From Ruminococcus sp. (GTDB lineage Bacteria; Bacillota; Clostridia; Oscillospirales; Ruminococcaceae): a stretch of DNA of 40,804 nucleotides. Numbering within the stretch: the first letter of the stretch is position 1; the number at the start of each line of letters is the position of its first letter. Positions 8,712-16,183 of this stretch are shown in pieces. The stretch lies in contig JAGBNQ010000080.1 of assembly GCA_017634275.1 (NCBI GenBank), forward strand, positions 1-40,804, in the 5' to 3' direction. The notes beneath the pieces were generated by a model, which searched no databases, was not told the origin of the DNA, and worked only from the letters and a program-made list of their open reading frames with translations. The position numbers and the translations under genes are program-made.

Positions 8712-8758
8712 AAAAAAGCTGTTTTCACCGAAAAACTCCGGATGAAAACAGCTTTTTT
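8712..8758 (-). terminator. Bidirectional terminator for the rloAB pair
   Basis: A perfect 16-bp stem, AAAAAAGCTGTTTTCA against TGAAAACAGCTTTTTT, with a 15-nt loop and a T tract on both strands. It lies 85 nt past the RloB stop and also stops transcripts from the Rep/integrase remnant side. Confidence 0.85.
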
Positions 8759-8842
8759 ACTGCATAAGAATTTCCATAAAATGTCACAAGCACATAACCA
8801 TAAAAGAGACTGCTGCAATTGTGCGGCAACCCTCAGTAGCAA

Positions 8843-9544
8843 TCAGATATTAGGGCTTTCGTTTATTATCATTTCGATGATCTTGCCTATATTGCTGCTG
8901 ACCTTTCCTTTGATATCATGAATATTCTGATTGATATTCTTCTCCTGTTCAATGGCCATAAGCACATTATCTGCCAGATTTCCTATTTTGCAATTCTTCT
9001 TGGCATTAATTCTTGTCAGTTCCACAAGAACATTGTAAGCATAGCTGTAACTGTCCTTTTCATCCATAGTCAGGTATTCAGACTCATGCCCTTTGATTTT
9101 CTGTTCATAGCCTCCGTCTATGTGTAGGATCAGAAACAACTCAAATCCCGGATTTGATACAGCGGCAATATCAGTCTTTTCAATCTGCGCAATCAGCTCA
9201 TTATACCCCTGTACTTTCTCCTCAAAGATGTCTCCGTCAAACACAATGACCATTTTATCTCTTTCGGGATCGAAATCATTTTCGGGAATATGTTTTTGCT
9301 TTTCGGCAAATACAATAAGGTTCTTGGCAAAAGACAGATTTTTGTCCTCATCGGTCTTCTCCCACAAGCGTATATCGATCAGAGGGTGGATACCCAACTC
9401 CTTTCTCATATCGATCAGCCGTTTAAAATAAAACGTTTCCGTATTAGCACCTTCGCAAATGAAAAAGTATTTTCGGAACGGCTCGATCTGCTCTTCATTA
9501 TCGAAAGGGCGGCTGTTCCAGTTAGTATAAGTGTGTACCGGCAT
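8843..9544 (-). CDS. RloB-like (AbiLii-like) Toprim-type protein
   Basis: A 233-aa protein of the RloB family. FICEGANTE (E31, E36) and VIVFDGDIFE (D103, D105) match a Toprim-like acidic set, and SNPGFELFLILH is the other conserved block. Family knowledge: RloB partners with an AAA ATPase (RloA); the related lactococcal AbiL pair (AbiLi/AbiLii) gives abortive phage resistance, so this is likely the nuclease or effector subunit. It starts two nt after the stop of the ATPase gene, with the ribosome site AAGGAG inside the end of that gene, so the two are translationally coupled. rloA/rloB-type genes often sit near restriction genes, as here. Confidence 0.82.
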   Translation of the reverse strand: MPVHTYTNWNSRPFDNEEQIEPFRKYFFICEGANTETFYFKRLIDMRKELGIHPLIDIRLWEKTDEDKNLSFAKNLIVFAEKQKHIPENDFDPERDKMVIVFDGDIFEEKVQGYNELIAQIEKTDIAAVSNPGFELFLILHIDGGYEQKIKGHESEYLTMDEKDSYSYAYNVLVELTRINAKKNCKIGNLADNVLMAIEQEKNINQNIHDIKGKVSSNIGKIIEMIINESPNI

Positions 9545-9546
9545 AC

Positions 9547-10902
9547 TTACTCTCCTTTCGGAAAAGAAAACTGCTTGAATACGGGAATCGCACCGTATCT
9601 TCCTTCAAGGTATGCCTTGCTCAGCTTCTTATCATATCTTTCCTTAAAACGATCCAGTGAATAAATCTTGCTGGCATTATCCGAATCTCTTTCAACAAAC
9701 CAGATCTCGTCTCTTCTGAAAAGGCTCTGATCCATTATTGTATCCTCATGTGTTGTAAATACCAACTGCATTCTAATACCATCATGAGCCTGCATAAAAA
9801 GCTTAAGGAAATGCTCTGTAAGCTTTGGGTGCAGACTGCGTTCCAATTCATCAACGACAAAAACTGTATCAGGCCTATCTGTAAGCAGCATATCGATAAG
9901 ATCAAATAATCTCTTTGTTCCGTCTGATTCCTCAGAAAAACTAAAGTCAAAAACGGATCTGCCATGTCTGAGAACAAGTGTTGTGATCTCCGGCTCCGAG
10001 TTTTCCTTAATGCGTATATTGAAAAAAACGCCTTCCACTCTCCAAGTCATCTGTATTCCCGGCAGATTTGTCATCTGCATCTGAGTTTTTAGATTAGCAA
10101 AGATGCTCTGCACTACCTCCGCAGGTATCATCTTTCCCATTTCATCTATCGTGATCTTCCTCGTTCTGATCTCGGTCACACCTGTATCAAACGTCTGAAT
10201 AAGTCTGCTGATATTATCCAAGGATTCATCATTATAATAAGTTTCTGTATTCGATATACCTATATTCGGATTGATCACAATAATATTATTCATGATCCAG
10301 CCAAAAGCCTCGGAGAAAAAGCTGAGTTTTGAATTCTCAGCGTATTTTTTTCCACGATTCATCTCCGTAAGAAACAGACGGGTATCCTGACCTGCAAAAT
10401 CTTCAGAGTAAATGTCAAATCTGCTCTTTTCAGCAGCCGAAAGCTTTATGCTCTCACCCAGTAAAGGCTTGTTGCTGCCTTCTCTAATAAACAGCTGATG
10501 CGAACCACCATCCTGCATCAGTTCGTACAGCCACTCTTCAGTGATTTTTCTCTGACTGAGGATTGCAGAAAAGCCATAGGCATAAAAAGTATCTCCTACT
10601 GTAAACTGAAGTTCAAAGATACTCTCTCTTGTTTTATTTTCCTGTCTGCTTCTGCAAAAATCATTCACAGAGCCCACAGGCAGTCCTTCCATCAGAACAT
10701 TTTTGATAAATACGAACGCCGATACAAGATTAGACTTGCCGGATGCATTCGCACCATAAACGATAGCGTTCTTTAACAGTTGAGTCTGTTTTATCTTTAC
10801 ACGATGATTCTTATTTCCTTGCATTTTACTTGAGGAGATCATCAAAAGTTCTTCATTTTTATCAAAGGATTTATAGTTTTCAATCAATACTTTAATCAGC
10901 AT
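9547..10902 (-). CDS. RloA-like (AbiLi-like) AAA family ATPase
   Basis: A 451-aa SMC/ABC-like ATPase of the AAA_15/AAA_21 group. It opens with MLIKVLIENYKSF, has Walker A YGANASGKSN (G50-S57), an ABC-type region FSEESDGTKRLFDLI, Walker B TVFVVDELERSLHP (about 344-357) and a downstream switch histidine in FTTHEDTIMD. It is the sensor/ATPase partner of the RloB-like protein; by analogy with AbiL and PARIS-type systems it would hold the nuclease inactive until phage infection (inference). The start is ATG 10902 with a perfect AAGGAGG site, and a consensus promoter lies 30-60 nt upstream. Confidence 0.85.
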   Translation of the reverse strand: MLIKVLIENYKSFDKNEELLMISSSKMQGNKNHRVKIKQTQLLKNAIVYGANASGKSNLVSAFVFIKNVLMEGLPVGSVNDFCRSRQENKTRESIFELQFTVGDTFYAYGFSAILSQRKITEEWLYELMQDGGSHQLFIREGSNKPLLGESIKLSAAEKSRFDIYSEDFAGQDTRLFLTEMNRGKKYAENSKLSFFSEAFGWIMNNIIVINPNIGISNTETYYNDESLDNISRLIQTFDTGVTEIRTRKITIDEMGKMIPAEVVQSIFANLKTQMQMTNLPGIQMTWRVEGVFFNIRIKENSEPEITTLVLRHGRSVFDFSFSEESDGTKRLFDLIDMLLTDRPDTVFVVDELERSLHPKLTEHFLKLFMQAHDGIRMQLVFTTHEDTIMDQSLFRRDEIWFVERDSDNASKIYSLDRFKERYDKKLSKAYLEGRYGAIPVFKQFSFPKGE

Positions 10903-10933
10903 TGAAACGTACCTCCTTCCGAATATTTCTTTT

Positions 10934-10962
10934 ATTATATCCCAAAATCACAGAAATGTCAA
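10934..10962 (-). promoter_or_regulatory. Consensus sigma-A promoter of rloAB
   Basis: On the minus strand TTGACA (10962-10957) and TATAAT (10939-10934) are both perfect with a 17-nt spacer. The transcript would begin near 10927, 25 nt before the start codon, so the pair seems strongly and constitutively expressed. Confidence 0.85.
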
Positions 10963-11161
10963 TATTCAAAATACACATTCGGAGATTTTTTCTCCAAATA
11001 TATATTCAAATTCTAATAATTGCACCTTTAGCCTTCTCATTTCATTGAAATTTGACTTAGTTTATTATCTTTTCAATTATTTCTCAGCTTGCCTGAAGAT
11101 GTCGTTGAAGACCTACTGCATCTAATAAGAATATATAGAATTGAAAAGGTATTCTATATAT

Positions 11162-12427
11162 CTATATATACCACAGCGGCAGCGCCACTAAGTTGTCACG
11201 AAGATACAGCTTTCTGTCGATAAGACATATTATTGCGCCCATACCTCGTTTTTTGTCGGGGATACCGTCAAGTACATCAAATTCTGATGCCATAATTGCT
11301 TTTGGCATAGTGGACATTTTTATCTCAACAGGGTGAAGTATCTCTCCCTCTTGTATTATAAGATCTATCTCGCCGTCAACTTCCTCGGTCACCCCGTTCA
11401 CCTTTCGCTTTTTCTTGTCCCTGCCATTGTAAAAGAATACATCAAAATCATAATCAAGCCCCTCGTTGGAGTATGATTTGAGTATCTCGTTAATTACAAA
11501 GGTCTCAAACATAGCGCCTGCCATAGCGCCGTTTTTAAGTGTGTCGGGGGTCAGCCAGCGTGTGAGATAGCTGCAAAGCCCCGTATCTCTGAAATACAGC
11601 TTCGGCGATTTTATAGCACGTTTCAGAACGCTTGACGTATAAGGCTTGAGAATATATACAACACCGCTCTTTTCAAGTATAGATATCCATTCCTTGATAG
11701 TGACCTCGGATACCCCGACTTGATCGGCAATACTTGCGTAATTGATTATCTGCCCCGTTCTTGCAGCAACGGCGGTCATGAATTTCACAAAGGTCATGTG
11801 GTTGCTTGCTTTTATCAGTTTATTTACATCACGTTCCAGATATGTCTTGACATAAGACTGATAATAATCTATCCATTCCCTCTCAGGGTTTGCATAAAGC
11901 TCTGGGTAGTTTCCACGGTGAATAATCTCCCATATATCATTATTATATTTCTTTAGGCTTTTTTCCCGGCTTTCAATATACCCTTCAGAAGGAACAAAAT
12001 GCTCATTAAAATCAATATCATATATCTCCCTGAGCGACAAGCCGTCAAGCTCAACAACAGATATACGCCCTGCAAGAGAATCACTTACACCCTCCATAAG
12101 CTGAAGCTTCTGAGAACCTGTAAGAAAAAAGTTCCCGTATTCCTCTGTGTTATCAAGCACTATTTTCAGCTTATTGAATATTGACGGGCATTTCTGTACC
12201 TCATCTATAACAAGAGGAGCAGGGTTGTTCATCAAAAACAGCCCGACATCTTCGTCAGCCTGCGCCAAAAGCAGATCGTCATCAAACGTTACCTGACCCA
12301 CATCACAGAAAAGATGCTTAAAAAGTGTTGATTTACCCACCTGACGAGACCCTGTCAGCAGAATAGCCTTACTGTTTTTTGCTCCGCGCTCTATCACAGG
12401 CGCTATATGACGTTTTATCGAATACAT
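11162..12427 (-). CDS. AAA_14 / DUF4143 ATP-binding protein
   Basis: A 421-aa protein: an N-terminal AAA_14 ATPase with Walker A LLTGSRQVGKST (residues 23-34), Walker B PLVIDEVQKCP (D75-E76) and sensor-like FFLTGSQK, a winged-helix-like middle (IADQVGVSEVTIKEWI) and a C-terminal DUF4143 PD-(D/E)xK-like domain with EVDGEIDLIIQEG and HPVEIK. These proteins are common in Bacteroidetes and Clostridia; their role is not established, although an ATPase plus nuclease-like fold in a defence island is suggestive. I choose ATG 12427, after GAGTGGGTGAT; a TTG at 12463 lies in the promoter/operator segment and would not be translated. It has its own promoter with paired operator-like repeats. Confidence 0.82.
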   Translation of the reverse strand: MYSIKRHIAPVIERGAKNSKAILLTGSRQVGKSTLFKHLFCDVGQVTFDDDLLLAQADEDVGLFLMNNPAPLVIDEVQKCPSIFNKLKIVLDNTEEYGNFFLTGSQKLQLMEGVSDSLAGRISVVELDGLSLREIYDIDFNEHFVPSEGYIESREKSLKKYNNDIWEIIHRGNYPELYANPEREWIDYYQSYVKTYLERDVNKLIKASNHMTFVKFMTAVAARTGQIINYASIADQVGVSEVTIKEWISILEKSGVVYILKPYTSSVLKRAIKSPKLYFRDTGLCSYLTRWLTPDTLKNGAMAGAMFETFVINEILKSYSNEGLDYDFDVFFYNGRDKKKRKVNGVTEEVDGEIDLIIQEGEILHPVEIKMSTMPKAIMASEFDVLDGIPDKKRGMGAIICLIDRKLYLRDNLVALPLWYI

Positions 12428-12452
12428 TTTTATCACCCACTCACAATAATAC

Positions 12453-12474
12453 GACAAATCCAAAGTATAACTTT
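12453..12474 (-). promoter_or_regulatory. Downstream operator-like 22-bp site of the AAA_14 gene
   Basis: On the plus strand it begins GACAAATCCAAAG and ends TATAACTTT. It matches the site at 12515-12536 in 19 of 22 positions and covers the expected transcription start just after the -10 box, the usual place for a repressor site. Confidence 0.6.
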
Positions 12475-12503
12475 ATATTAGCACAAGTAAAAGTATTTGT
12501 CAA
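12475..12503 (-). promoter_or_regulatory. Promoter of the AAA_14 ATPase gene
   Basis: On the minus strand TTGACA (12503-12498), a 17-nt spacer and TAATAT (12480-12475). It lies exactly between two copies of a 22-bp operator-like sequence. Confidence 0.75.
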
Positions 12504-12514
12504 GGATTATTTGT

Positions 12515-12546
12515 GACAAATCTAAATTTTAACTTTAGATTTGTCG
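12515..12546. promoter_or_regulatory. Upstream operator-like palindrome of the AAA_14 gene
   Basis: A perfect 12-bp inverted repeat, GACAAATCTAAA and TTTAGATTTGTC, around a 7-nt centre. Positions 12515-12536 are the direct-repeat partner of 12453-12474. The spacing between the two sites is 62 bp, close to six helical turns, which would allow a bound repressor to bridge them. Confidence 0.6.
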
Positions 12547-12732
12547 AATATTCATAGTTTGTGCTCTTACGGAAACTGATGAGAAACGATACGACCATAA
12601 TAGCGCAGCTGCCGATAAGTGCGCCTTCGGCAGCACTACGCACACACCAGATGCAGGCGGAGATATAGGCAGCTCAAAGTCAAGTTCCGGGAAAGGCGAG
12701 TACACATAAAGAACTATCTCAGGTCTTAATTG

Positions 12733-12766
12733 AAAGGTTGTGTAGAAAATGCTCTACACAGCCTTT
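12733..12766 (-). terminator. Hairpin at the end of the serine recombinase remnant
   Basis: AAAGGTTGTGTAGA pairs with TCTACACAGCCTTT across a 6-nt loop (one G-T wobble or mismatch). It overlaps the stop of the recombinase remnant on the minus strand and has no strong T tract, so it is a possible terminator or an element end. Confidence 0.5.
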
Positions 12767-13185
12767 CTTCTTACATAATACTGCTTGAAATCAGCTGTTG
12801 CGGTTGCTGTCACGACGTTGAAGCGGAAGTGAATATCCACCTGCTGAGTGGGGTTTGCCCTGCCGCATTCGGGAGCGTGAACAACGATCCTGTCAATAAG
12901 CTCGTGCATGATCTCAGGGGTAAGCTCCGTGAACTCCTCATACTTCTTGACGATACCCACAAAGTTCATCACATCGTTTTTCTTCTGCTCCTTGCGGCTG
13001 ATCGTGTCATGTAGCTTGGCTGCATCGGCTTTCAGCTTGCTCTGCTCCGCTTCATATCTTGCCGACATCGTAGCGAAACGCTCATCGGAGATCTTACCCG
13101 ATACATTGTCCTCATACAAACGCTCAAACAGGTCATAAAGCTCATTGATACGCTTTTCAGCGATCCTCAGTGCTTTCTTATCCAA
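12754..13185 (-). pseudogene. C-terminal remnant of a large serine recombinase (DUF4368 type)
   Basis: The 143 codons match the C-terminal end of Tn/ICE-type large serine recombinases: RINELYDLFERLYEDNVSGKISDERF, a coiled-coil segment around EQSKLKADAAKLHDTI, ELTPEIMHELIDRIVVH, and the zinc-binding/DUF4368 tail QQVDIHFRF. The catalytic resolvase domain and zinc ribbon (usually about 400 residues) are missing; in-frame codons run only to about 13230, with no ribosome site at the TTG at 13185. It is therefore a 5'-deleted remnant, marking an old integrative element at the right edge of the accessory region. Confidence 0.82.
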
Positions 13186-13334
13186 AAACAGCGGATCATC
13201 TACAGTTATACTATGCCAGAGGTTAATAATTTCTGTTTTCTATGACATATTCAATCGTAATGACGTGTGTCAAGCCGAAACCTCAACCATTTTTCAGAGC
13301 TGCGCTTTATAAAGCAGTTCACAGCCCCTTTTAA

Positions 13335-13384
13335 CATTTCTCAAACATTTCTCAAACATCTCCCAAACAAAGCACAGGTATAAT
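13335..13384 (+). promoter_or_regulatory. Tandem 11-bp repeats and -10 box before the ABC exporter operon
   Basis: Three contiguous 11-mers, CATTTCTCAAA, CATTTCTCAAA and CATCTCCCAAA (13335-13367), lie directly before TATAAT at 13379-13384. There is no good -35 box; the repeats occupy its place, suggesting an activator- or repressor-controlled promoter. Confidence 0.55.
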
Positions 13385-13418
13385 ACAGACATACTAAAGA
13401 AAACAAGGAGGGCTTAAG

Positions 13419-13529
13419 ATGAAAGCGGCAAAAATGATGATAGCAAAAATAGACGAAATAAAAATAAGGCTCTACTGCAAGATAACGGGCAGAAGATACA
13501 TAACTGTAAATAACACGATATACTATTAG
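13419..13529 (+). CDS. 36-aa basic leader peptide of the ABC operon
   Basis: ATG 13419 follows AAGGAGGG at 13405-13412 with good spacing and runs to TAG 13527. The peptide is Lys/Ile-rich (net positive), with a single cysteine (LYCKITGRRY) and no membrane segment. Its stop overlaps the ribosome site (TAGGAGG) of the first ABC ATPase, so translation is probably coupled. I do not recognise a family; it may be a small regulatory or leader peptide. The good ribosome site is the main reason to call it. Confidence 0.55.
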   Translation: MKAAKMMIAKIDEIKIRLYCKITGRRYITVNNTIYY

Positions 13530-13541
13530 GAGGAAAAGCGT

Positions 13542-14453
13542 ATGATAAAGGTAGATTCACTCACCCACGATTACGGGCACGGCAGAGGGGTGTTTGATGT
13601 AAGCTTTGAGGTGAGCGGCGGCGAAACGCTCGGGTTCTTAGGGCCTAACGGTGCAGGAAAATCCACAACGATGCGCCACCTTATGGGCTTTTCAAAGCCG
13701 CAAAAGGGCAGCCTCTCTATAAGCGGACTTGACTGCACGGGCAAGTCAAGTGAGATAATGAAAACGGTAGGCTACCTCCCCGGCGAGGTGGCACTCCCCG
13801 AGGGGCTTAGCGGCAGGCAGTTTATAAAGATGATGCAGGATATGCGCGGAATAAAAAACGAAAAGCGCACAAGCGAGCTGCTTGAAAGATTTGAGCTTGA
13901 CCCGAGCGGCAGCGTAAAGCGAATGAGCATAGGCGAAAAGCGAAAGCTCGCAGTTGTGACGGCCTTTATGAGCGACCCCGACATTCTGCTGCTCGATGAG
14001 CCGACAAGCGGCCTTGACCCACTCATGCAGGAGGTCTTCATCGACTTTATAAGGGAAGAAAAGGGGCGCGGCAAAACGATACTCCTCTCATCACACATAT
14101 TCGCAGAGGTAGAGGCGCTTTGCGACAGGATAGCGATAATCAAAGAGGGCAGGCTCGTTTCAACAGTCGATGCGGCGGATATCCGCCACGGGCTGCATAA
14201 CATTATGACAGTAGGGTTTGAAAACCAAAAGGATTTCAACGAATTCGGCAAGGCCGGGCTTGATTTTAAGCTGCGCGACCGCAAGACGCTAAAATGCTCG
14301 GTAATTGTCGATGATGAGGACATAAACAAGTTTATAAGTGCTGTAAAGAAATTCAGGCTAAAAAGCTTTGATGAGCATTCGGTAACGCTTGAAGAATACT
14401 TTATGCACTTTTACAAAAAGGAAAAAAGCTTTGGAGGTGTAAGCTATGCCTGA
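13542..14453 (+). CDS. ABC transporter ATP-binding protein (first of two)
   Basis: A 303-aa ABC-2-type exporter ATPase: Walker A GPNGAGKST (34-42), Q-loop region VGYLPGEVALPEG, signature MSIGEKRKL (about 128-136), Walker B ILLLDEPTSGLD (148-159) and H-switch LLSSHIF. It has the C-terminal extension (about 215-303) seen in drug/antibiotic or lantibiotic-type exporters. The start ATG 13542 follows AGGAGG. It overlaps the second ATPase gene by 8 nt. The two ATPases are similar to each other and probably form a heterodimer on the single permease encoded downstream; the substrate is unknown. Confidence 0.92.
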   Translation: MIKVDSLTHDYGHGRGVFDVSFEVSGGETLGFLGPNGAGKSTTMRHLMGFSKPQKGSLSISGLDCTGKSSEIMKTVGYLPGEVALPEGLSGRQFIKMMQDMRGIKNEKRTSELLERFELDPSGSVKRMSIGEKRKLAVVTAFMSDPDILLLDEPTSGLDPLMQEVFIDFIREEKGRGKTILLSSHIFAEVEALCDRIAIIKEGRLVSTVDAADIRHGLHNIMTVGFENQKDFNEFGKAGLDFKLRDRKTLKCSVIVDDEDINKFISAVKKFRLKSFDEHSVTLEEYFMHFYKKEKSFGGVSYA

Positions 14454-15357
14454 TATGATAAAGGTAAGCAATATGACAAAGGACTATGGCGAGGGAAAGG
14501 GAATTTTTGATTTTGATTTCTCGGTCAAGCAGGGCGAGTGTTTCGGCATCGTCGGCACAAACGGCTCGGGCAAGACGACAACTCTTCGCCACCTTATGGG
14601 CTTTCTAAAGCCCGACAGCGGCAGCTGCTCGGTAATGGGGCTTGACTGCTTAAAGGACACTAAGGAGATCATGAAAAACGTAGGCTACGTCCCGGGTGAG
14701 ATAGATTTTCCCGACGTTGGCAGCGGCACGAGTTTTCTGAAAATTCAGGCCGAGTTTTTGGGGGTAAAGGACAAGGAATATATCAAAAAACTTGCCGATA
14801 TGTTCGGCCTTGACACCGATGCGCCGCTAAAGCGAATGAGCAAGGGCATGAAACAAAAAACAGCCCTCGTGGCAGCCTTTATGGCTCACCCGAAGGTTCT
14901 GCTGCTCGATGAGCCGTCAACGGGGCTTGACCCGCTTATGAGAGATACGCTTATTGAGCTTATACTTAGTGAAAAAGCTCACGGTGCAACTATACTGATG
15001 TCAAGCCACATTTTCAAGGAGCTTGACGATACTGCCGACAGGGTTCTCTTTATAGAAAACGGCATTCAGAAGGACATCGTAACAAAATCCGAGCTTTGCG
15101 ATGAGCTGCCATCGCTTTACAGATTGGGCTTTAAGTCAGATGATGATTATGACAGCTTTATCAGAAAAACTCACCTCTCGGTAGAGCATGAGAGCCGCGG
15201 CAATCTTCACATCGACATAGCCGCCGACAGCTCGCAGCTCGGCATCCTCTTTGGTGAGATGAGCAGATATGATATGAGATACATGAAATTCAAGCCCTTT
15301 ACGCTTGAAAGATACTACACCGAGGTTTTTGAAAAGGGAGGAAGAAAAAGTGCTTAG
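14446..15357 (+). CDS. ABC transporter ATP-binding protein (second of two)
   Basis: A 303-aa paralogue of the preceding ATPase with Walker A GTNGSGKTT (37-45), signature MSKGMKQKT, Walker B VLLLDEPSTGLD and switch LMSSHIF. The ribosome site GGAGG lies inside the end of the upstream gene. The identical length and parallel domain layout indicate a tandem duplication. Both catalytic sites look intact, so neither is a degenerate partner. Confidence 0.92.
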   Translation: MPDMIKVSNMTKDYGEGKGIFDFDFSVKQGECFGIVGTNGSGKTTTLRHLMGFLKPDSGSCSVMGLDCLKDTKEIMKNVGYVPGEIDFPDVGSGTSFLKIQAEFLGVKDKEYIKKLADMFGLDTDAPLKRMSKGMKQKTALVAAFMAHPKVLLLDEPSTGLDPLMRDTLIELILSEKAHGATILMSSHIFKELDDTADRVLFIENGIQKDIVTKSELCDELPSLYRLGFKSDDDYDSFIRKTHLSVEHESRGNLHIDIAADSSQLGILFGEMSRYDMRYMKFKPFTLERYYTEVFEKGGRKSA

Positions 15358-16108
15358 TTTACCGCTTTTAAAACAGTCAATAAAATCAAATTCCGTTATG
15401 TGGGGCAGCATGACGGGGGTAATGACGCTTTTATGCGTTCAGTTCTCAATGCTTGATATGACGCGCTCTATGCTGTTTACTATATTCTACGGCATGATGA
15501 CGACCATTCTCCCCGGGATTTACGTCCTTGTAACATCAAACAAGCTCCTTGCATCGCAGGTCGACCGCGGCTCGATGGCATATGTTCTTGCGACCCCCAC
15601 AAAGCGCACGACAGTCACCTTCACGCAGGCTTTCTACCTTGTAAACTCGCTTATCGCGATGTTTGGCATCTTAACGCTTGCGCACCTTGCCTGCAATGCC
15701 GCAAAGCCCATAACATTGGGCGAGCTTGGCTTTATGGGCTTACAGGGTGACTTAACAAGCAAGATGATAATGCAGGTAAACCTCTCAGCGCTTATGGTCT
15801 GCATAGCACTTGCGGCGGTATGCTTTATGTTCTCGGGTATTTTCAGCTCCACCAAATATTCCATAGGCCTGAGCGGCACATTCATAGGTGTATCTATCCT
15901 TGCGAATATGCTTGCAATGTTCGGCAATTTAGGTGTTGAAGGGCTTGATAAGTTCAAATACCTTACAGTCTGCACATTCTACGATTACAACTCAGTCCTC
16001 ACGGGCGGCAATGAGTGGATAACAAAAATGATCTTCCCTGCCGCTATAGCCCTTGTTGCCTTCGGCTTAGGCGAACTCGTTTTTAAGAAAAAGGATCTTC
16101 CCTTATAG
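15350..16108 (+). CDS. ABC-2 type permease
   Basis: A 252-aa integral membrane protein with about six hydrophobic segments (for example TGVMTLLCVQF, MLFTIFYGMMTTILPGIYVLV, LIAMFGILTLAHLAC, LMVCIALAAVCFMFSGIF, FPAAIALVAFGLGELVF). The motif VDRGSMAYVLATPTKR in the second cytoplasmic loop is typical of ABC-2 family permeases. I choose GTG 15350, eight nt after GGGAGG and overlapping the upstream stop; an earlier ATG at 15305 is inside the ATPase gene without a ribosome site. It completes the three-gene exporter. Confidence 0.88.
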   Translation: MLSLPLLKQSIKSNSVMWGSMTGVMTLLCVQFSMLDMTRSMLFTIFYGMMTTILPGIYVLVTSNKLLASQVDRGSMAYVLATPTKRTTVTFTQAFYLVNSLIAMFGILTLAHLACNAAKPITLGELGFMGLQGDLTSKMIMQVNLSALMVCIALAAVCFMFSGIFSSTKYSIGLSGTFIGVSILANMLAMFGNLGVEGLDKFKYLTVCTFYDYNSVLTGGNEWITKMIFPAAIALVAFGLGELVFKKKDLPL

Positions 16109-16140
16109 AGGCAAGAGGTTAGAGGCAAGAGGCAAGATAA
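16109..16140. repeat. Short AGAGGCA direct repeats after the ABC operon
   Basis: The block AGAGGCAAGAGG recurs with one copy truncated (AGAGGCAAGAGGTTAGAGGC at 16107-16126, then AAGAGGCAAG). It lies between the permease stop and the terminator; a simple slippage-type repeat is the likeliest reading. Confidence 0.4.
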
Positions 16141-16142
16141 GA

Positions 16143-16178
16143 AAAAAGGAGCTGTTTCACCGCAACAGCCCCTTTTGC
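16143..16178 (-). terminator. Bidirectional terminator between the permease and acyltransferase genes
   Basis: AAAAAGGAGCTGTT pairs with AACAGCCCCTTTT around TCACCGC, with T tracts on both strands. It serves the convergent ABC operon and the minus-strand acyltransferase gene. Confidence 0.8.
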
Positions 16179-16183
16179 TTTTA

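Noticed and set aside
10980-11161. Possible antitoxin-like fragment (LPEDVVEDLLHLIR) on the plus strand near 11090
   Set aside because: About 15 suggestive codons only, without a start, ribosome site or continuation; too weak to call.
12570-12710. Short plus-strand frame ending GSSKSSSGKGEYT as the tail of a mobilisation protein
   Set aside because: No recognisable motif upstream, and the frame is only some 35 codons; noted as unexplained sequence beside the recombinase remnant.
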